A DNA stretch of 51,575 nt from Maribacter sp. (lineage in GTDB: Bacteria > Bacteroidota > Bacteroidia > Flavobacteriales > Flavobacteriaceae): NCBI GenBank assembly GCA_002749285.1, contig PDPR01000018.1, positions 1 through 51,575 of the forward strand, read 5' to 3'. Shown piece by piece: positions 9,398-21,106 of this stretch; position 1 is the stretch's first letter; every line of letters begins with the position of its first letter. The translations under genes and the position numbers were made by a program. The notes under the pieces are model-generated. The model was not told the origin of the DNA, did no database searches, and was given only the letters and a program-made list of their open reading frames with translations.

Positions 9398-9709
9398 TTA
9401 GGCTTCTCCTGAAGGCCCAAAATTGATGGGTATCGGAGACTGTTCATAATCCTTTATGGCACCATGGGCCTTTTCGAACCGATTAACATTATCACTCAAT
9501 GCCTTTAAAAATTTCTTGGCATGCTGTGGCGTCAGAACAATCCTACTTTTCACTTTGGCCTTTGGGGCCCCTGGCATCATACTGATAAAATCTACTACAA
9601 ATTCAGAAACCGAATGGTTGATGATGGCTAAATTCGAATACACTCCTTCAGCCATTTTCTCATCCAGCTCAATGTTTATTTGTTTTTGCTTAGGGTCATT
9701 ACCACTCAT
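9398..9709 (-). CDS. DUF3467 family protein, last gene of the rpoBC operon
   Basis: This is a small 103-residue soluble protein, matching the DUF3467 family by its layout: 'IELDEKMAEGVYSNLAIINHS' region (about 13-33), 'EFVVDFISMMPG' (about 37-48) and 'VKSRIVLTPQHAKKFL' (about 53-68). No catalytic residues or membrane segments are visible. The gene starts 9 bases after the rpoC stop and ends at the operon's terminator, so it is cotranscribed with RNA polymerase. A linked role in transcription or RNAP assembly is only a guess from position. The family has no established function that I know of. Confidence 0.88.
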   Translation of the reverse strand: MSGNDPKQKQINIELDEKMAEGVYSNLAIINHSVSEFVVDFISMMPGAPKAKVKSRIVLTPQHAKKFLKALSDNVNRFEKAHGAIKDYEQSPIPINFGPSGEA

Positions 9710-9718
9710 AAGTATCGA

Positions 9719-12700
9719 TTAAAATTTCAATGCCTCCTTACGGGCCATGATCTCATCATATTCCTCCTTGGAGCCAACAATGATATTCTCATAGTCCCGC
9801 ATTCCCGTACCTGCGGGTATTTTATGGCCTACGATAACATTTTCCTTCAATCCTTCAAGTGTATCTATTTTTCCACTAACAGCGGCTTCGTTCAATACTT
9901 TTGTCGTCTCTTGGAACGAGGCTGCGGAGATAAACGATTTTGTCTGCAATGAAGCCCTAGTGATCCCCTGTAAGATCGGCGTTGCGGTAGCTGCCAAAGC
10001 ATCCCTAGCTTCAACCAAGGCCTTATCGGCCCTTTTCAGAGCTGAATTTTCATCCCTTAGTTCGCGTACCGAAACAACTTGTCCCGCCCTAAGGTTTTCA
10101 GAATCACCTACCTCAACGACAATTTTCTTACCATATATTTCATCATTTTCGGTAATAAAGTCCGACTTGTGCACCAATTGGTTCTCCAAGAAAATAGTAT
10201 CCCCTGGGTCTTGGATACGTACTTTCCGCATCATTTGACGTACAACGACCTCAAAGTGCTTATCATTGATCTTCACACCTTGTAATCGATATACTTCCTG
10301 GACTTCATTAACCAGATATTGCTGAACGGCCGAAGGCCCTTTTATTGCCAAAATATCCTCTGGGGTAATAGAACCATCGGAAAGCGGCATACCAGCACGT
10401 ACATAGTCATTCTCCTGTACCAATATCTGATTGGACAATTTGACCAAATATTTCTTAACCTCGCCCAATTTGGACTCAATGATGATTTCCCTATTACCCC
10501 GTTTGATCTTGCCAAAGGAAACCACACCATCTATCTCGGATACTACCGCTGGATTTGATGGGTTACGGGCTTCGAACAATTCGGTTACCCTTGGAAGACC
10601 ACCGGTAATATCCCCTGCTTTTGCAGATTTACGTGGTATTTTCACCAAAATCCTACCTTCTTTGATCTTATCGCCATCATCCACCATCAAGTGAGACCCA
10701 ACAGGTAAGTTATATGAACGTAGAACTTCGTCCTTATTGTTCATGATCAACAAGGTGGGAATAAGTTTCTTGTTTCTTGATTCTGAAATAACTTTTTCCT
10801 GGAAACCGGTCTGTTCATCAATCTCTACCTGATAGGTAACTCCTTGCTCAATATTTTCGTAAGCGATCTTACCTGGGAATTCAGAGACGATCACACCATT
10901 ATAGGGATCCCATTGACAAATAACATCACCACTCTTGACCTTGGCACCGTTCTTTAGGAACAATTGCGAACCATAGGGGATATTATTAGTACTCAATGTA
11001 ATACCGGTTTTGGTATCTACAATTTTAATTTCCGAAGTTCTGGATATCACAATATCCGAATTATTGCCTTCAGTATCCTCGCTTTTTACAGTTCTTAAAT
11101 CCTCGATTTCGGCAATACCATCGAATTTGGCAGTCAGTTTATTATCTTCGGAGATGTTACCTGCAATACCCCCAACGTGGAAGGTACGAAGTGTCAACTG
11201 TGTACCTGGCTCACCGATAGATTGTGCGGCGACCACCCCAACAGCCTCTCCTCTTTGAACCATTTTATTGGTGGAAAGGTTTCTTCCATAACATTTGGCA
11301 CAAATACCTTTTTCAGCTTCACAAGTCAAGGCAGAACGAACCTCAACCTTATCAATTGGGGAAGCTTCGATTCTCTTAACATCCTCTTCCATGATCTGCT
11401 GACCTGCCTTTAAAACAACCTCATCGGTCAACGGGTTATGGACATCGTGTAGGGAGACCCTACCGAGTATCCTTTCTCCCAAGGTCTCAACAACCTCCTC
11501 ATTTTTCTTTAATGACTCAACTGCTATACCCCTCAATGTCCCACAATCCTCCGTGTTGATAATAACATCTTGGGAAACATCGACCAAACGACGTGTTAGG
11601 TAACCGGCATCTGCCGTTTTCAGGGCGGTATCCGCAAGTCCTTTACGGGCACCGTGGGTAGAGATAAAGTATTCCAAAATCGATAATCCTTCCTTGAAGT
11701 TGGAAAGAATCGGGTTTTCAATAATCTCACCGCCACCTGCCGTGGATTTTTTAGGTTTGGCCATCAAACCACGCATACCCGTTAACTGGCGAATCTGCTC
11801 TTTAGAGCCCCTCGCACCAGAATCAAGCATCATATACACAGAGTTAAACCCTTGTTGGTCCTCACGAATACGTTTCATGGCCAACTCGGTCAACATTGCA
11901 TTTGTGGATGTCCAAACATCAATAACCTGGTTATAACGTTCATTATTCGTGATAAGCCCCATGTTATAGTTGGCCATAATACCATCTACCTGCACATTGG
12001 CCTCATCGATCATTGTATGTTTTTCAGGTGGGATAATAATATCGCCCAAACTGAAGGATAGTCCGCCTTTAAAGGCGAACTCATACCCCATTGTCTTGAT
12101 CTTGTCCAAGAACTCGGCTGTTGTAGGAACATCGGTTACGGCAAGTATTCCACCGATAATATCCCTCAACGATTTTTTGTTCAATACATCATTGATATAA
12201 CCGGCTTGCTCGGGAACCTCCATATTGAACAGTACCCTACCAACAGTTGTTGGTATGATTTTGTAGACCAGTTCCCCTTCTTCATTAAAATCCTTTGCCC
12301 TTACTTTAATCCCTGCATTAAGGTTTACCATTCCTTCATTAAAGGCAATCTCAACCTCTTCTGCGGAATAGAAAGTCAATCCTTCCCCCTTAATAGGCAC
12401 TTCTGGGGTAGATTTTCTTTCTTTGGTCATATAATAAAGACCCAATACCATATCCTGTGATGGTACAGTGATGGGGGATCCATTTGCCGGGTTAAGGATG
12501 TTATGCGATGCCAACATCAATAATTGGGATTCCAGAATCGCTTCTGGCCCCAATGGTAGGTGGACAGCCATCTGGTCACCATCAAAATCCGCATTAAATG
12601 CGGTACAGACCAATGGGTGTAAACGTATCGCCTTACCTTCGATAAGTTTTGGCTGGAAAGCCTGGATACCCAAACGGTGTAATGTAGGGGCTCGGTTCAA

Positions 12701-14017
12701 TAATACCGGATGTCCTTTCAGTACGTTTTCAAGTATATCCCAAACAACAGGTTCTTTTTTGTCTATAATCTTCTTGGCCGATTTCACTGTTTTGACAATA
12801 CCCCTTTCTATCAATTTTCTAATAACAAAAGGCTTGTACAACTCTGCAGCCATATCTTTAGGAAGGCCACATTCGAACAATTTCATCTCAGGGCCGACAA
12901 CGATAACCGAACGCGCTGAATAATCAACACGCTTACCTAATAGGTTCTGGCGAAAACGACCTTGCTTACCCTTTAATGAATCGGAAAGGGATTTTAAAGG
13001 TCTATTCGATTCTGTCTTAACTGCGGACGCTTTTCTGGTATTGTCAAAAAGTGAATCAACGGCTTCCTGAAGCATACGCTTCTCATTTCTAAGGATCACT
13101 TCCGGTGCCTTGATCTCAACCAATCGCTTCAATCGATTATTTCTAATGATCACCCTTCTGTACAAATCGTTCAAATCGGAAGTCGCAAAACGACCACCAT
13201 CCAACGGTACCAAAGGACGTAATTCCGGTGGAATAACAGGAACAACCTTCATGATCATCCATTCAGGCCTGTTTTCCCTATTCTCCTGTGATTCCCTTAA
13301 GGCCTCAACAACCTGAAGTCGTTTTAGGGCCTCGGTCTTACGTTGTTTAGAAGTCTCTGTATTGGCTTTATGTCTTAATTCGTATGATAATTCCTTAAGG
13401 TCGATACGTCCCAATAAATCAATAAGGCACTCCGCACCCATCTTAGCGATGAACTTGTTGGGGTCGCTATCTTCCAAGTATTGGTTTTCCTGCGGAATAG
13501 TCTCAAGGATGTTCAAATATTCCTCTTCGGTAAGGAAATCCATTTTATTGACTTCCTCACCCTCAGGGCCTTTTGCTATACCAGGCTGTATTACCACATA
13601 GCGCTCGTAGTAAATGATCATGTCCAATTTCTTGGAAGGCAACCCTAAAAGATACCCTATTTTATTCGGTAACGAACGGAAATACCAAATATGGGCAACA
13701 GGTACAACCAAATTGATATGTCCTACCCTATCCCTTCGGACTTTCTTCTCGGTAACCTCTACACCACAGCGGTCACAAACGATACCACGGTAACGTATCC
13801 TCTTGTATTTGCCACAAGCACATTCATAATCCTTTACCGGGCCGAAAATACGTTCGCAGAAAAGACCGTCACGCTCTGGTTTATGCGTTCTGTAGTTTAT
13901 GGTTTCAGGTTTTAAAACCTCGCCCCTTGACTCTGCCAAAATAGCTTCTGGAGATGCCAGACCGATTGAAATTTTATTGAACCTTTTTATTGGGTTATTA
14001 TCTTTTATTCTAGCCAT
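9719..14017 (-). CDS. rpoC: DNA-directed RNA polymerase subunit beta'
   Basis: The 1432-residue protein is the catalytic large subunit of RNA polymerase. The N-terminal zinc ribbon has Cys66, Cys68, Cys81 and Cys84. The active-site magnesium loop '[12 protein letters not shown]' lies near residue 475. The second zinc site uses a Cys in '[10 protein letters not shown]' (about 823) and '[11 protein letters not shown]' (about 899-909), and the trigger-loop region holds 'MRGLMAKP'. Length is typical of Bacteroidota beta' without the large gammaproteobacterial insertion. It follows rpoB by about 56 bases. Start [13 protein letters not shown] agrees with the family. I see no broken frame. Confidence 0.98.
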   Translation of the reverse strand: MARIKDNNPIKRFNKISIGLASPEAILAESRGEVLKPETINYRTHKPERDGLFCERIFGPVKDYECACGKYKRIRYRGIVCDRCGVEVTEKKVRRDRVGHINLVVPVAHIWYFRSLPNKIGYLLGLPSKKLDMIIYYERYVVIQPGIAKGPEGEEVNKMDFLTEEEYLNILETIPQENQYLEDSDPNKFIAKMGAECLIDLLGRIDLKELSYELRHKANTETSKQRKTEALKRLQVVEALRESQENRENRPEWMIMKVVPVIPPELRPLVPLDGGRFATSDLNDLYRRVIIRNNRLKRLVEIKAPEVILRNEKRMLQEAVDSLFDNTRKASAVKTESNRPLKSLSDSLKGKQGRFRQNLLGKRVDYSARSVIVVGPEMKLFECGLPKDMAAELYKPFVIRKLIERGIVKTVKSAKKIIDKKEPVVWDILENVLKGHPVLLNRAPTLHRLGIQAFQPKLIEGKAIRLHPLVCTAFNADFDGDQMAVHLPLGPEAILESQLLMLASHNILNPANGSPITVPSQDMVLGLYYMTKERKSTPEVPIKGEGLTFYSAEEVEIAFNEGMVNLNAGIKVRAKDFNEEGELVYKIIPTTVGRVLFNMEVPEQAGYINDVLNKKSLRDIIGGILAVTDVPTTAEFLDKIKTMGYEFAFKGGLSFSLGDIIIPPEKHTMIDEANVQVDGIMANYNMGLITNNERYNQVIDVWTSTNAMLTELAMKRIREDQQGFNSVYMMLDSGARGSKEQIRQLTGMRGLMAKPKKSTAGGGEIIENPILSNFKEGLSILEYFISTHGARKGLADTALKTADAGYLTRRLVDVSQDVIINTEDCGTLRGIAVESLKKNEEVVETLGERILGRVSLHDVHNPLTDEVVLKAGQQIMEEDVKRIEASPIDKVEVRSALTCEAEKGICAKCYGRNLSTNKMVQRGEAVGVVAAQSIGEPGTQLTLRTFHVGGIAGNISEDNKLTAKFDGIAEIEDLRTVKSEDTEGNNSDIVISRTSEIKIVDTKTGITLSTNNIPYGSQLFLKNGAKVKSGDVICQWDPYNGVIVSEFPGKIAYENIEQGVTYQVEIDEQTGFQEKVISESRNKKLIPTLLIMNNKDEVLRSYNLPVGSHLMVDDGDKIKEGRILVKIPRKSAKAGDITGGLPRVTELFEARNPSNPAVVSEIDGVVSFGKIKRGNREIIIESKLGEVKKYLVKLSNQILVQENDYVRAGMPLSDGSITPEDILAIKGPSAVQQYLVNEVQEVYRLQGVKINDKHFEVVVRQMMRKVRIQDPGDTIFLENQLVHKSDFITENDEIYGKKIVVEVGDSENLRAGQVVSVRELRDENSALKRADKALVEARDALAATATPILQGITRASLQTKSFISAASFQETTKVLNEAAVSGKIDTLEGLKENVIVGHKIPAGTGMRDYENIIVGSKEEYDEIMARKEALKF

Positions 14018-14073
14018 AATAAATGGTGATACTAATTAAATGTGTTCTAAAATCCTTTCTAAAATAGATTTAT

Positions 14074-17000
14074 CTATTCCTCCAATCTAATGTCCAAACC
14101 TAATCCTTTAAGTTCGTGCATCAATACGTTGAAGGATTCTGGCAATCCAGGTTCTGGCATAGTCTCTCCCTTAACGATAGACTCATAGGTTTTGGCCCTG
14201 CCGATAACATCATCGGACTTCACTGTGAGAATCTCACGCAATGTAGCCGATGCACCGTATGCCTCCAATGCCCAAACTTCCATCTCCCCGAATCGCTGAC
14301 CACCAAATTGTGCTTTACCACCTAAAGGTTGTTGGGTGATCAAAGAGTATGGCCCTATTGAACGGGCATGCATTTTATCATCTACCATGTGACCCAATTT
14401 CAACATGTAGATCACCCCAACTGTAGCGGGTTGGTCAAAACGTTGTCCTGTACCACCATCGTATAGGTATGTATGGCCGAATCTTGGTATTCCTGCCTCA
14501 TCGGTATAAGCATTGATCTCTTCCAGGGTTGCACCATCAAAAATCGGTGTGGCATATTTTTTACCCAATTTAAGTCCTGCCCAACCAAGAACAGTTTCAT
14601 AAATCTGACCAATATTCATACGGGATGGCACCCCTAATGGGTTCAATACGATATCAACTGGGGTTCCATCTTCCAAGAAAGGCATGTCTTCCTGACGTAC
14701 GATTCTTGAAACAATACCTTTGTTACCGTGTCGCCCGGCCATTTTATCACCAACTTTCAACTTACGTTTTTTGGCTATATATACTTTGGCCAGTTTCATG
14801 ATTCCTGCTGGTAGTTCATCACCAACCGAAATCGTGAATTTATCCCTTCTCAGGTTACCTTGAAGGTCATTAAGCTTGATCTTATAATTATGCAATAGGT
14901 CGGCGACCAATATATTGGTATCCTTATCCGTAGTCCAAGTCCCTGCTACCAAATGTGCAAAATCATCTACGGAGTTCAACATCTTCAAAGTATATTTCTT
15001 ACCTTTTGGAAGAACCTCCTCTCCCAAATCGTTCAATACGCCTTGTGATGTCTTACCGTTGATCAATGTGAACAATTTCTCAACTAAAACATCCTTGAGT
15101 TGCTGGAATTTCACTTCATATTCCAGTTCCAGATTTGAAATCGCCTCCTTATCCTCAGAACGCTTACGCTTATCCTTAATGGACCTTGAGAACAATTTTT
15201 TATCGATTACAACACCACGCAATGATGGGGAGGCTTTTAAGGAAGCATCCTTTACATCACCTGCCTTGTCACCAAAAATGGCACGAAGCAATTTTTCTTC
15301 TGGAGTGGGGTCCGACTCTCCTTTTGGGGTAATCTTACCGATAAGTATATCCCCAGGCTTCACTTCGGCCCCAATACGTATCATGCCGTTCTCATCAAGG
15401 TCTTTCGTGGCCTCTTCGGAAACATTGGGGATATCATGTGTTAATTCTTCCGCACCTAATTTAGTGTCACGGACCTCCAATGAATATTCATCGACATGGA
15501 TGGATGTAAAAATATCCTCACGTACAACTTTTTCGGAGATTACGATCGCATCCTCGAAATTGTACCCTTTCCAAGGCATAAAAGCGACAGTAAGGTTCCT
15601 ACCCAGTGCCAATTCACCTTTTTCGGTAGCATAACCCTCACATAATACTTGTCCTTTCTTAACCTTGTCCCCTTTCTTAACTATCGGCTTCAGGTTGATA
15701 CTTGTACCTTGGTTGGTTTTTCTAAACTTAACCAGGTTATATGTCTTATCATCATCATCAAAGCTGATCAGACTTTCGTTTTCCGTTCTACTGTACTTGA
15801 TCGTTATTTTTTGGGAATCAACGTATTTTATAACCCCATCACCTTCAGCATTGATCAATACCCTTGAATCCGAAGCCACCTGTCTTTCAAGACCGGTCCC
15901 TACAATCGGGGATTGGGGTTTCAATAACGGAACAGCCTGACGCATCATGTTTGAACCCATCAGTGCCCTGTTCGCATCGTCATGCTCCAAGAAAGGAATC
16001 AAGGAGGCAGAAATAGAGGCTATCTGGTTGGGGGCAACATCAGTGTAGTTGATCTCTTTTGAATCGACCACAGGAAAATCGCCTTCTTCCCTTGCAATTA
16101 CTTTATCGGAATCGATTTGGCCATCTTCTTTCAAAGGAATGTTCGCTTGGGCGATTTTCATTCCTTCCTCCTCCTCTGCACTTAGATACAGATATTCATT
16201 GGTATCTACCTTGGCATCACTTACTTTACGGTAAGGTGTTTCCAAGAACCCCATAGGATTCACTTTGGCAAAGACCGAAAGTGACGATATCAAACCGATA
16301 TTCGGGCCCTCAGGGGTTTCGATAGGACATAACCTACCATAATGTGTATAATGGACATCACGTACCTCAAAACCAGCACGCTCCCTTGAAAGACCTCCTG
16401 GCCCTAGTGCCGACAATCTGCGTTTGTGCGTAATCTCTGCCAATGGATTGGTTTGATCCATAAACTGGGACAACTGATTGGTTCCAAAGAATGAATTGAT
16501 CACAGAGGACAAAGTCTTCGCATTGATCAAATCTATTGGTGTAAACACTTCATTGTCACGAACATTCATACGCTCGCGAATGGTTCTTGCCATACGGGCA
16601 AGACCTACACCGAACTGTGAGGACAATTGTTCTCCCACTGTACGTACACGACGGTTGGAAAGGTGATCGATATCATCGATCTCCGCTTTTGAGTTGATCA
16701 ACTCGATCAAATACTTGATGATCGTAATGATATCTTCCTTGGTCAGGACCTGTTTGTCCATCCCAATATCCAACTGTAGTTTCTTGTTCATTCTGTAACG
16801 ACCAACCTCTCCTAGGTTGTAACGTTGATCTGAAAAGAACAGTTTGTTGATTATGCCACGAGCGGTTTCCTCATCGGGCGGCTCGGCATTACGTAATTGA
16901 CGGTATATATGTTCTACAGCCTCTTTTTCCGAGTTTGTAGGATCTTTTTGTAGTGTATTATGGATTATGGCGTAATCGGACTGTGCATTATTCTCTTTAT

Positions 17001-17883
17001 GCAAAAGAATGGTTTTCACATCCGCTTCCAAAATCTCTTCAACGTGGTCTTTTTCCAAGACGGTATCACGGTCCAATATGATCTCATTCCTTTCGATAGA
17101 CACAACTTCACCAGTATCCTCGTCCACGAAATCCTCATGCCAGGTATTCAAGACCCTTGCGGCCAATTTACGCCCTAAGACCTTTTTCAGTCCTGCCTTT
17201 GAAACTTTCACCTCTTCAGAAAGGTCGAATATCTCGAGGATATCCTTATCACTTTCGAATCCTATGGCCCTGAACAGGGTAGTTACAGGTAATTTTTTCT
17301 TTCTGTCAATATAGGCATACATGACGCCATTGATATCCGTGGCGAACTCGATCCACGACCCTTTAAATGGAATAACCCTTGCCGAGTACAATTTAGTACC
17401 ATTGGCATGGAACGACTGCCCAAAGAAAACACCTGGGGAACGGTGCAATTGCGAAACAACGACACGTTCCGCCCCATTGATAACAAAAGTACCGCTCGGT
17501 GTCATATAGGGAATCGTACCCAAGTACACATCCTGTACGATGGTCTCAAAGTCCTCATGTTCGGGATCAGTACAATATAGTTTTAACCTAGCTTTTAAAG
17601 GTACGCTATGGGTAAGGCCACGCTCTATACATTCTTGGATCGAATATCGTGGTGGGTCTATGAAATAATCAAGGAATTCCAATACAAACTGGTTACGTGT
17701 GTCTGTTATCGGAAAGTTTTCCATGAAGGTATTATACAATCCTTCGTTGCCCCTTTGGTCAGATTTTGTTTCAAGTTGAAAGAAATCTTGAAATGATTTA
17801 ATCTGAATGTCCAAGAAATCCGGATATGCCGGCGTGTTCTTAGCGGATGCGAAATTTATTCTATCAGTCTGATTTGTGAACAT
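14074..17883 (-). CDS. rpoB: DNA-directed RNA polymerase subunit beta
   Basis: The 1269-residue protein forms the second large part of RNA polymerase and carries the rifampicin pocket. The rifampicin-resistance cluster reads '[19 protein letters not shown]' followed by '[17 protein letters not shown]' (about 462-500). The Asp, His and Ser positions most often mutated in resistant strains have the wild-type residue, so a drug-sensitive polymerase is expected. The C-terminal '[24 protein letters not shown]' region and the last 'LGLDIRLEE' match the family. The gene is preceded by an attenuator-like hairpin after rplL. Confidence 0.98.
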   Translation of the reverse strand: MFTNQTDRINFASAKNTPAYPDFLDIQIKSFQDFFQLETKSDQRGNEGLYNTFMENFPITDTRNQFVLEFLDYFIDPPRYSIQECIERGLTHSVPLKARLKLYCTDPEHEDFETIVQDVYLGTIPYMTPSGTFVINGAERVVVSQLHRSPGVFFGQSFHANGTKLYSARVIPFKGSWIEFATDINGVMYAYIDRKKKLPVTTLFRAIGFESDKDILEIFDLSEEVKVSKAGLKKVLGRKLAARVLNTWHEDFVDEDTGEVVSIERNEIILDRDTVLEKDHVEEILEADVKTILLHKENNAQSDYAIIHNTLQKDPTNSEKEAVEHIYRQLRNAEPPDEETARGIINKLFFSDQRYNLGEVGRYRMNKKLQLDIGMDKQVLTKEDIITIIKYLIELINSKAEIDDIDHLSNRRVRTVGEQLSSQFGVGLARMARTIRERMNVRDNEVFTPIDLINAKTLSSVINSFFGTNQLSQFMDQTNPLAEITHKRRLSALGPGGLSRERAGFEVRDVHYTHYGRLCPIETPEGPNIGLISSLSVFAKVNPMGFLETPYRKVSDAKVDTNEYLYLSAEEEEGMKIAQANIPLKEDGQIDSDKVIAREEGDFPVVDSKEINYTDVAPNQIASISASLIPFLEHDDANRALMGSNMMRQAVPLLKPQSPIVGTGLERQVASDSRVLINAEGDGVIKYVDSQKITIKYSRTENESLISFDDDDKTYNLVKFRKTNQGTSINLKPIVKKGDKVKKGQVLCEGYATEKGELALGRNLTVAFMPWKGYNFEDAIVISEKVVREDIFTSIHVDEYSLEVRDTKLGAEELTHDIPNVSEEATKDLDENGMIRIGAEVKPGDILIGKITPKGESDPTPEEKLLRAIFGDKAGDVKDASLKASPSLRGVVIDKKLFSRSIKDKRKRSEDKEAISNLELEYEVKFQQLKDVLVEKLFTLINGKTSQGVLNDLGEEVLPKGKKYTLKMLNSVDDFAHLVAGTWTTDKDTNILVADLLHNYKIKLNDLQGNLRRDKFTISVGDELPAGIMKLAKVYIAKKRKLKVGDKMAGRHGNKGIVSRIVRQEDMPFLEDGTPVDIVLNPLGVPSRMNIGQIYETVLGWAGLKLGKKYATPIFDGATLEEINAYTDEAGIPRFGHTYLYDGGTGQRFDQPATVGVIYMLKLGHMVDDKMHARSIGPYSLITQQPLGGKAQFGGQRFGEMEVWALEAYGASATLREILTVKSDDVIGRAKTYESIVKGETMPEPGLPESFNVLMHELKGLGLDIRLEE

Positions 17884-17950
17884 CTATGGACAAAATTTTG
17901 ATCATGAATACTAATGGGTCGTATATATCCTCATATACCTATTAATGCAT

Positions 17951-17994
17951 AAAAAGGCTTAGGTCTGAACCACAAATGCGGCAAGACCTAAACC
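17951..17994 (-). terminator. Attenuator-like hairpin between rplL and rpoB
   Basis: On the minus strand GGTTTAGGTCT and AGACCTAAGCC form an 11-base-pair stem (one G-T pair) with a 22-base loop, directly followed by TTTTT. It sits 20-70 bases after the rplL stop and before rpoB. This is where E. coli has a partial terminator that lets about one in five polymerases continue into rpoBC. Partial read-through here is inferred from position. Confidence 0.72.
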
Positions 17995-18016
17995 CAAACT
18001 GTTATGGTAGTAGCGA

Positions 18017-18397
18017 CTATTTAAGCTCAACTTCTGCTCCTGCTTCTTCCAATGATTTTTTAATACCTTCCGCTTCGTCTTTAGAAACACCTTCCTTAAC
18101 TGCTTTTGGTGCGCTATCAACAATATCCTTGGCATCTTTCAAACCTAAACCGGTCAATTCCTTGACCAATTTCACAACTGCCAGTTTAGAGGCTCCAGCT
18201 GCTTTCAAAACCACATCGAATTCTGTTTTTTCCTCAACAGCCTCACCACCTTCATCGGCCCCACCACCTGCGGCAACAGCTACAGCGGCAGCTGCAGGCT
18301 CGATACCATATTCTTCTTTTAATATATCAGCCAACTCATTGACCTCTTTTACGGTCAGGTTAACCAATTGTTCTGCGAAATCTTTCAAATCTGCCAT
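18017..18397 (-). CDS. rplL: 50S ribosomal protein L7/L12 (bL12)
   Basis: The 126-residue stalk protein recruits translation factors. Its N-terminal dimerisation helix ('[20 protein letters not shown]') leads into the flexible Ala/Gly/Glu hinge (about 36-55). The C-terminal factor-binding domain holds '[20 protein letters not shown]' (about 58-77), '[17 protein letters not shown]' (about 81-97) and '[18 protein letters not shown]' at the end. It lies 48 bases after rplJ, as in the standard rplJL pair, and 4 copies per ribosome or more would be made relative to L10. Confidence 0.97.
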   Translation of the reverse strand: MADLKDFAEQLVNLTVKEVNELADILKEEYGIEPAAAAVAVAAGGGADEGGEAVEEKTEFDVVLKAAGASKLAVVKLVKELTGLGLKDAKDIVDSAPKAVKEGVSKDEAEGIKKSLEEAGAEVELK

Positions 18398-18445
18398 TTT
18401 TCTATCGTTTAATAAAATTTTAAAATATAATTGTTTAAGTGCGTA

Positions 18446-18964
18446 CTATTCCCGTTCTGATAATGTCTTTAGGATACCAGCAAGTTTTCCCCCACCGGAC
18501 TTAAGACCGGAAATGACATTCTTGGCCGGTGATTGCAACAAGCCAATAATTTCCCCGATCATCTCTTCCCTGGATTTTATACTTACCAAAGTATCCAATT
18601 TGTCATCACCAACAAATATGGCTTCCTCTACGAAAGCACCTTTCAACAAAGGCTTATCAGACTTTTTCCTAAAGGTCTTGATAAGTTTTGCCGGTCCGTT
18701 TCCTGCCTCGGAGAACATCAATGAAGTGTTTCCCTTTAAAACCCCGGGAAGTTCACCGAATTCTTTATCGGAAGCCTCCATTGCCTTGGCAAGAAGTGTG
18801 TTCTTGACTACCGCAAGTTTAATATTGGCCTTAAAACACGCTCTTCTTAAATTTGAAGTGGTGGTTGCGTCCAACCCTGAAATATCAGCCAAATAAATAG
18901 TTGAATTTTCAGCTAACTGAGCAGTTAAATCTTCTATAACGTTTAATTTCTCTTCTCTTGTCAT
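18446..18964 (-). CDS. rplJ: 50S ribosomal protein L10 (uL10)
   Basis: The 172-residue protein anchors the L7/L12 stalk to 23S rRNA. It begins MTREEKLNVIEDLTAQLAEN, carries the rRNA-binding domain with 'LRRACFKANIKLAVVKNTLL' (about 39-58), and ends with a helix for L12 dimers. Only 25 bases separate it from rplA, so the long L10-binding leader known upstream of rplJ in E. coli is absent here. Any autoregulation must work at another place. Confidence 0.96.
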   Translation of the reverse strand: MTREEKLNVIEDLTAQLAENSTIYLADISGLDATTTSNLRRACFKANIKLAVVKNTLLAKAMEASDKEFGELPGVLKGNTSLMFSEAGNGPAKLIKTFRKKSDKPLLKGAFVEEAIFVGDDKLDTLVSIKSREEMIGEIIGLLQSPAKNVISGLKSGGGKLAGILKTLSERE

Positions 18965-18989
18965 AATTAAAATTTTAGCCTACCAGTTA

Positions 18990-19679
18990 CTAAACCGTTT
19001 TTGGGTCCAATTGAACACTTGGACTCATAGTGCTTGACATGAATACACTTTTCATGTAAACCCCTTTGGCTGCGGAAGGTTTCAATTTGTTCAAGGTATC
19101 CAATAACTCTTGGGCGTTATCCACGATCTTATCTACCGAGAAAGAAGCCTTTCCGATAGCAGCGTGTACGATACCCGTCTTATCGACCTTGAAATCTATC
19201 TTACCGGCCTTCACCTCTGTCACCGCCTTGGCAACATCCATGGTGACCGTACCTGTCTTTGGGTTGGGCATTAATCCCCTTGGCCCCAAGACACGTCCTA
19301 AAGGCCCTAATTTACCCATTACGCTCGGCATAGTGATGATAACATCAACATCCGTCCAACCGCTCTTTATCTTTTCCAGATATTCATCCAACCCCACATA
19401 ATCAGCTCCAGCTTCTTTAGCCTCCGTCTCTTTATCCGGTGTCACCAAAGCCAAAACCTTGACATCCTTCCCTGTACCATGTGGTAGTGTAACTACCCCA
19501 CGGACCATTTGATTTGCCTTTCTGGGATCGACTCCCAAACGAACTGCAAGATCAATAGATGCATCAAATTTTGTATTGGTTATTTCCTTTATTAAAGCCG
19601 AACCTTCTTCAATTGAGTATAATTTATCTTTCTCAATTTTAGCGTAGGCTTCTTTTTGCTTCTTTGTTAACTTTGCCAT
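18990..19679 (-). CDS. rplA: 50S ribosomal protein L1 (uL1)
   Basis: The 229-residue length is standard. The protein binds 23S rRNA at the L1 stalk, and in many bacteria also represses its own operon through the rplK leader. Family motifs '[20 protein letters not shown]' (about 41-60), '[20 protein letters not shown]' (about 123-142) and '[15 protein letters not shown]' are present. It follows rplK by 18 bases. Confidence 0.97.
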   Translation of the reverse strand: MAKLTKKQKEAYAKIEKDKLYSIEEGSALIKEITNTKFDASIDLAVRLGVDPRKANQMVRGVVTLPHGTGKDVKVLALVTPDKETEAKEAGADYVGLDEYLEKIKSGWTDVDVIITMPSVMGKLGPLGRVLGPRGLMPNPKTGTVTMDVAKAVTEVKAGKIDFKVDKTGIVHAAIGKASFSVDKIVDNAQELLDTLNKLKPSAAKGVYMKSVFMSSTMSPSVQLDPKTV

Positions 19680-19697
19680 TTAATTGCTTTTAAGATT

Positions 19698-20135
19698 TTA
19701 AAAAGGTCTTTTCCCTGACACCTTTAGACCCATGGACCTAGCTGTTCCTGCAACCATGCTCATCGCCGATTCAACAGTAAAAGCGTTTAGATCCACCATT
19801 TTGTCCTCTGCTATCACCTTGACCTGATCCCAGGAAACACTTCCTGACTTAACTCTGTTAGGTTCGCCAGATCCCTTCTTAATCTTAGCCGCTTCCAAAA
19901 GTTGAACTGCCGCTGGCGGTGTTTTAACGATAAAGTCAAAAGACTTATCTTTATATACCGTGATAACAACCGGTAATACCTTACCTGGCTTGTCCTGTGT
20001 ACGTGCGTTGAACTGCTTACAGAACTCCATGATGTTAACACCGGCAGCACCTAAGGCGGGTCCAACCGGTGGCGATGGATTCGCTGCACCTCCCCTAACT
20101 TGTAGCTTAACTACCTTACCTACTTCTTTTGCCAT
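19698..20135 (-). CDS. rplK: 50S ribosomal protein L11 (uL11)
   Basis: The 145-residue protein binds the GTPase-associated region of 23S rRNA. It has the family's N-terminal '[19 protein letters not shown]' (about 11-29) and '[16 protein letters not shown]' (about 33-48). The C-terminal RNA-binding domain reads '[18 protein letters not shown]' and '[12 protein letters not shown]'. It starts the rplKAJL block, 68 bases after nusG. Confidence 0.97.
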   Translation of the reverse strand: MAKEVGKVVKLQVRGGAANPSPPVGPALGAAGVNIMEFCKQFNARTQDKPGKVLPVVITVYKDKSFDFIVKTPPAAVQLLEAAKIKKGSGEPNRVKSGSVSWDQVKVIAEDKMVDLNAFTVESAMSMVAGTARSMGLKVSGKRPF

Positions 20136-20152
20136 TGTTTAAAATTAAATTG

Positions 20153-20183
20153 AAAGTGTGTCTTTAGGAAGCAACACAACTTT
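20153..20183 (-). promoter_or_regulatory. Hairpin in the rplK leader (possible L1 or L11 control site)
   Basis: In the 68-base nusG-rplK spacer, AAAGTTGTGT can pair with ACACACTTT (one bulged base) around a 12-base loop. It lies just before the rplK start. L1 controls the L11 operon from this position in other bacteria, but I do not see the L1 target consensus clearly, so the role is unproven. Confidence 0.3.
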
Positions 20184-20203
20184 TAAATACGTAACATTAA
20201 TTC

Positions 20204-20755
20204 TTAAATTTTCTCTACTTGCATATAACTTAACTCCAATGGTGTTTTTCTTCCGAAAATCTTAACCATTACCTCAAGTTTACGTTTTTCCTCATTGACT
20301 TTCTCCACAGTACCATTGAACCCGTTAAAAGGCCCATCGATAACCTTTATAGTCTCCCCGTGGGTAAACGGTATGGCCACACTATCCGTATTAACCGCCA
20401 ATTCATCTACCTTTCCTAACATTCGGTTGACCTCTGTTTTCCTTAAAGGAACCGGATCTCCTCCTTTTGTTTCCCCCAAAAAACCAATTACATTGGTTAT
20501 TGAACGTATAATATGGATCATCTCACCACCTAAATTGGCCTTCACCATAATATAGCCTGGGAAATAAACCCTTTCTTTATTTATTTTCTTGCCATTCCTT
20601 ATCTGTACGACCTTTTCCGTAGGTACCAAAACCTCCTCCAGGTAATCGGAAAAACCAAGTCTGGCAACCTCGCTTTCAATGTAGCCTTTGATTTTATTCT
20701 CCTGACCACTGACCGCCCTTACCACATACCATTTCTTTTCCAATACTTCTGACAT
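20204..20755 (-). CDS. nusG: Transcription termination/antitermination factor NusG
   Basis: The 183-residue protein contains the NGN domain starting 'KKWYVVRAVSGQENKIKGYI' (about 6-25), with 'EVLVPTEKVVQIRNGKK' and 'YFPGYIMVKANL'. A C-terminal KOW domain follows ('GETIKVIDGPFNGFNGTVEK', about 129-148). NusG binds the RNA polymerase clamp and couples transcription to Rho or ribosomal S10. It is 10 bases downstream of secE, the usual pairing. Confidence 0.97.
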   Translation of the reverse strand: MSEVLEKKWYVVRAVSGQENKIKGYIESEVARLGFSDYLEEVLVPTEKVVQIRNGKKINKERVYFPGYIMVKANLGGEMIHIIRSITNVIGFLGETKGGDPVPLRKTEVNRMLGKVDELAVNTDSVAIPFTHGETIKVIDGPFNGFNGTVEKVNEEKRKLEVMVKIFGRKTPLELSYMQVEKI

Positions 20756-20765
20756 AAGGCTAGAC

Positions 20766-20954
20766 TTAATTTAAAATGTCCGTAAAATAAAACTTGATCA
20801 ATTTACTGAAGGCGGAATCCACTCCCCATGTAGCCAAAGCGAACAGAATAGAGAACACTGCCACTACAACCATAAGGTTCGATGATTCCTCTTTTGAAGG
20901 CAAGGTGACATTATGCCTTAACTCCTCGATTGATTCCTTTATATACGTAAACAT
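20766..20954 (-). CDS. secE: Preprotein translocase subunit SecE
   Basis: This 62-residue protein has a short amphipathic N-terminal helix ('YIKESIEELRHNVTLPSKEE') and one transmembrane segment ('LMVVVAVFSILFALATWGVD', about 27-46), the minimal SecE layout. It stabilises SecY in the inner membrane. Identification rests on the motif, size and its fixed position between tRNA-Trp and nusG. Confidence 0.94.
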   Translation of the reverse strand: MFTYIKESIEELRHNVTLPSKEESSNLMVVVAVFSILFALATWGVDSAFSKLIKFYFTDILN

Positions 20955-21028
20955 TTGATATATTCTTTAAATTAAACTGGAAGGAACTTTCTTAACAACC
21001 TTCACAGTAAGCTTCTATCTAATTACTG

Positions 21029-21101
21029 CACGGGAGGAGAGACTCGAACTCCCGACACCTGGTTTTGGAGACCAGTGCTCTACCAACTGAGCTACACCCG
21101 T
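21029..21101 (-). tRNA. tRNA-Trp (anticodon CCA)
   Basis: A 73-base cloverleaf on the minus strand. The anticodon loop CTCCAAA gives CCA, the D-arm is GTAGCTCAGTTGGTAGAGC, and the T-arm carries GGGAGTTCGAGTCTCTCC. The 3' CCA is not encoded. It lies between tuf and secE, as in many bacteria. Confidence 0.95.
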
Positions 21102-21106
21102 TCATA

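Noticed and set aside
14915..15634. 239-codon plus-strand frame inside rpoB
   Set aside because: Antisense shadow of rpoB with no own start signals or domain.
17976..18896. 306-codon plus-strand frame opposite rplL and rplJ
   Set aside because: It is the mirror of two certain ribosomal genes; its Ser/Ala/Pro-rich composition is the antisense of their Ala/Glu/Lys codons.
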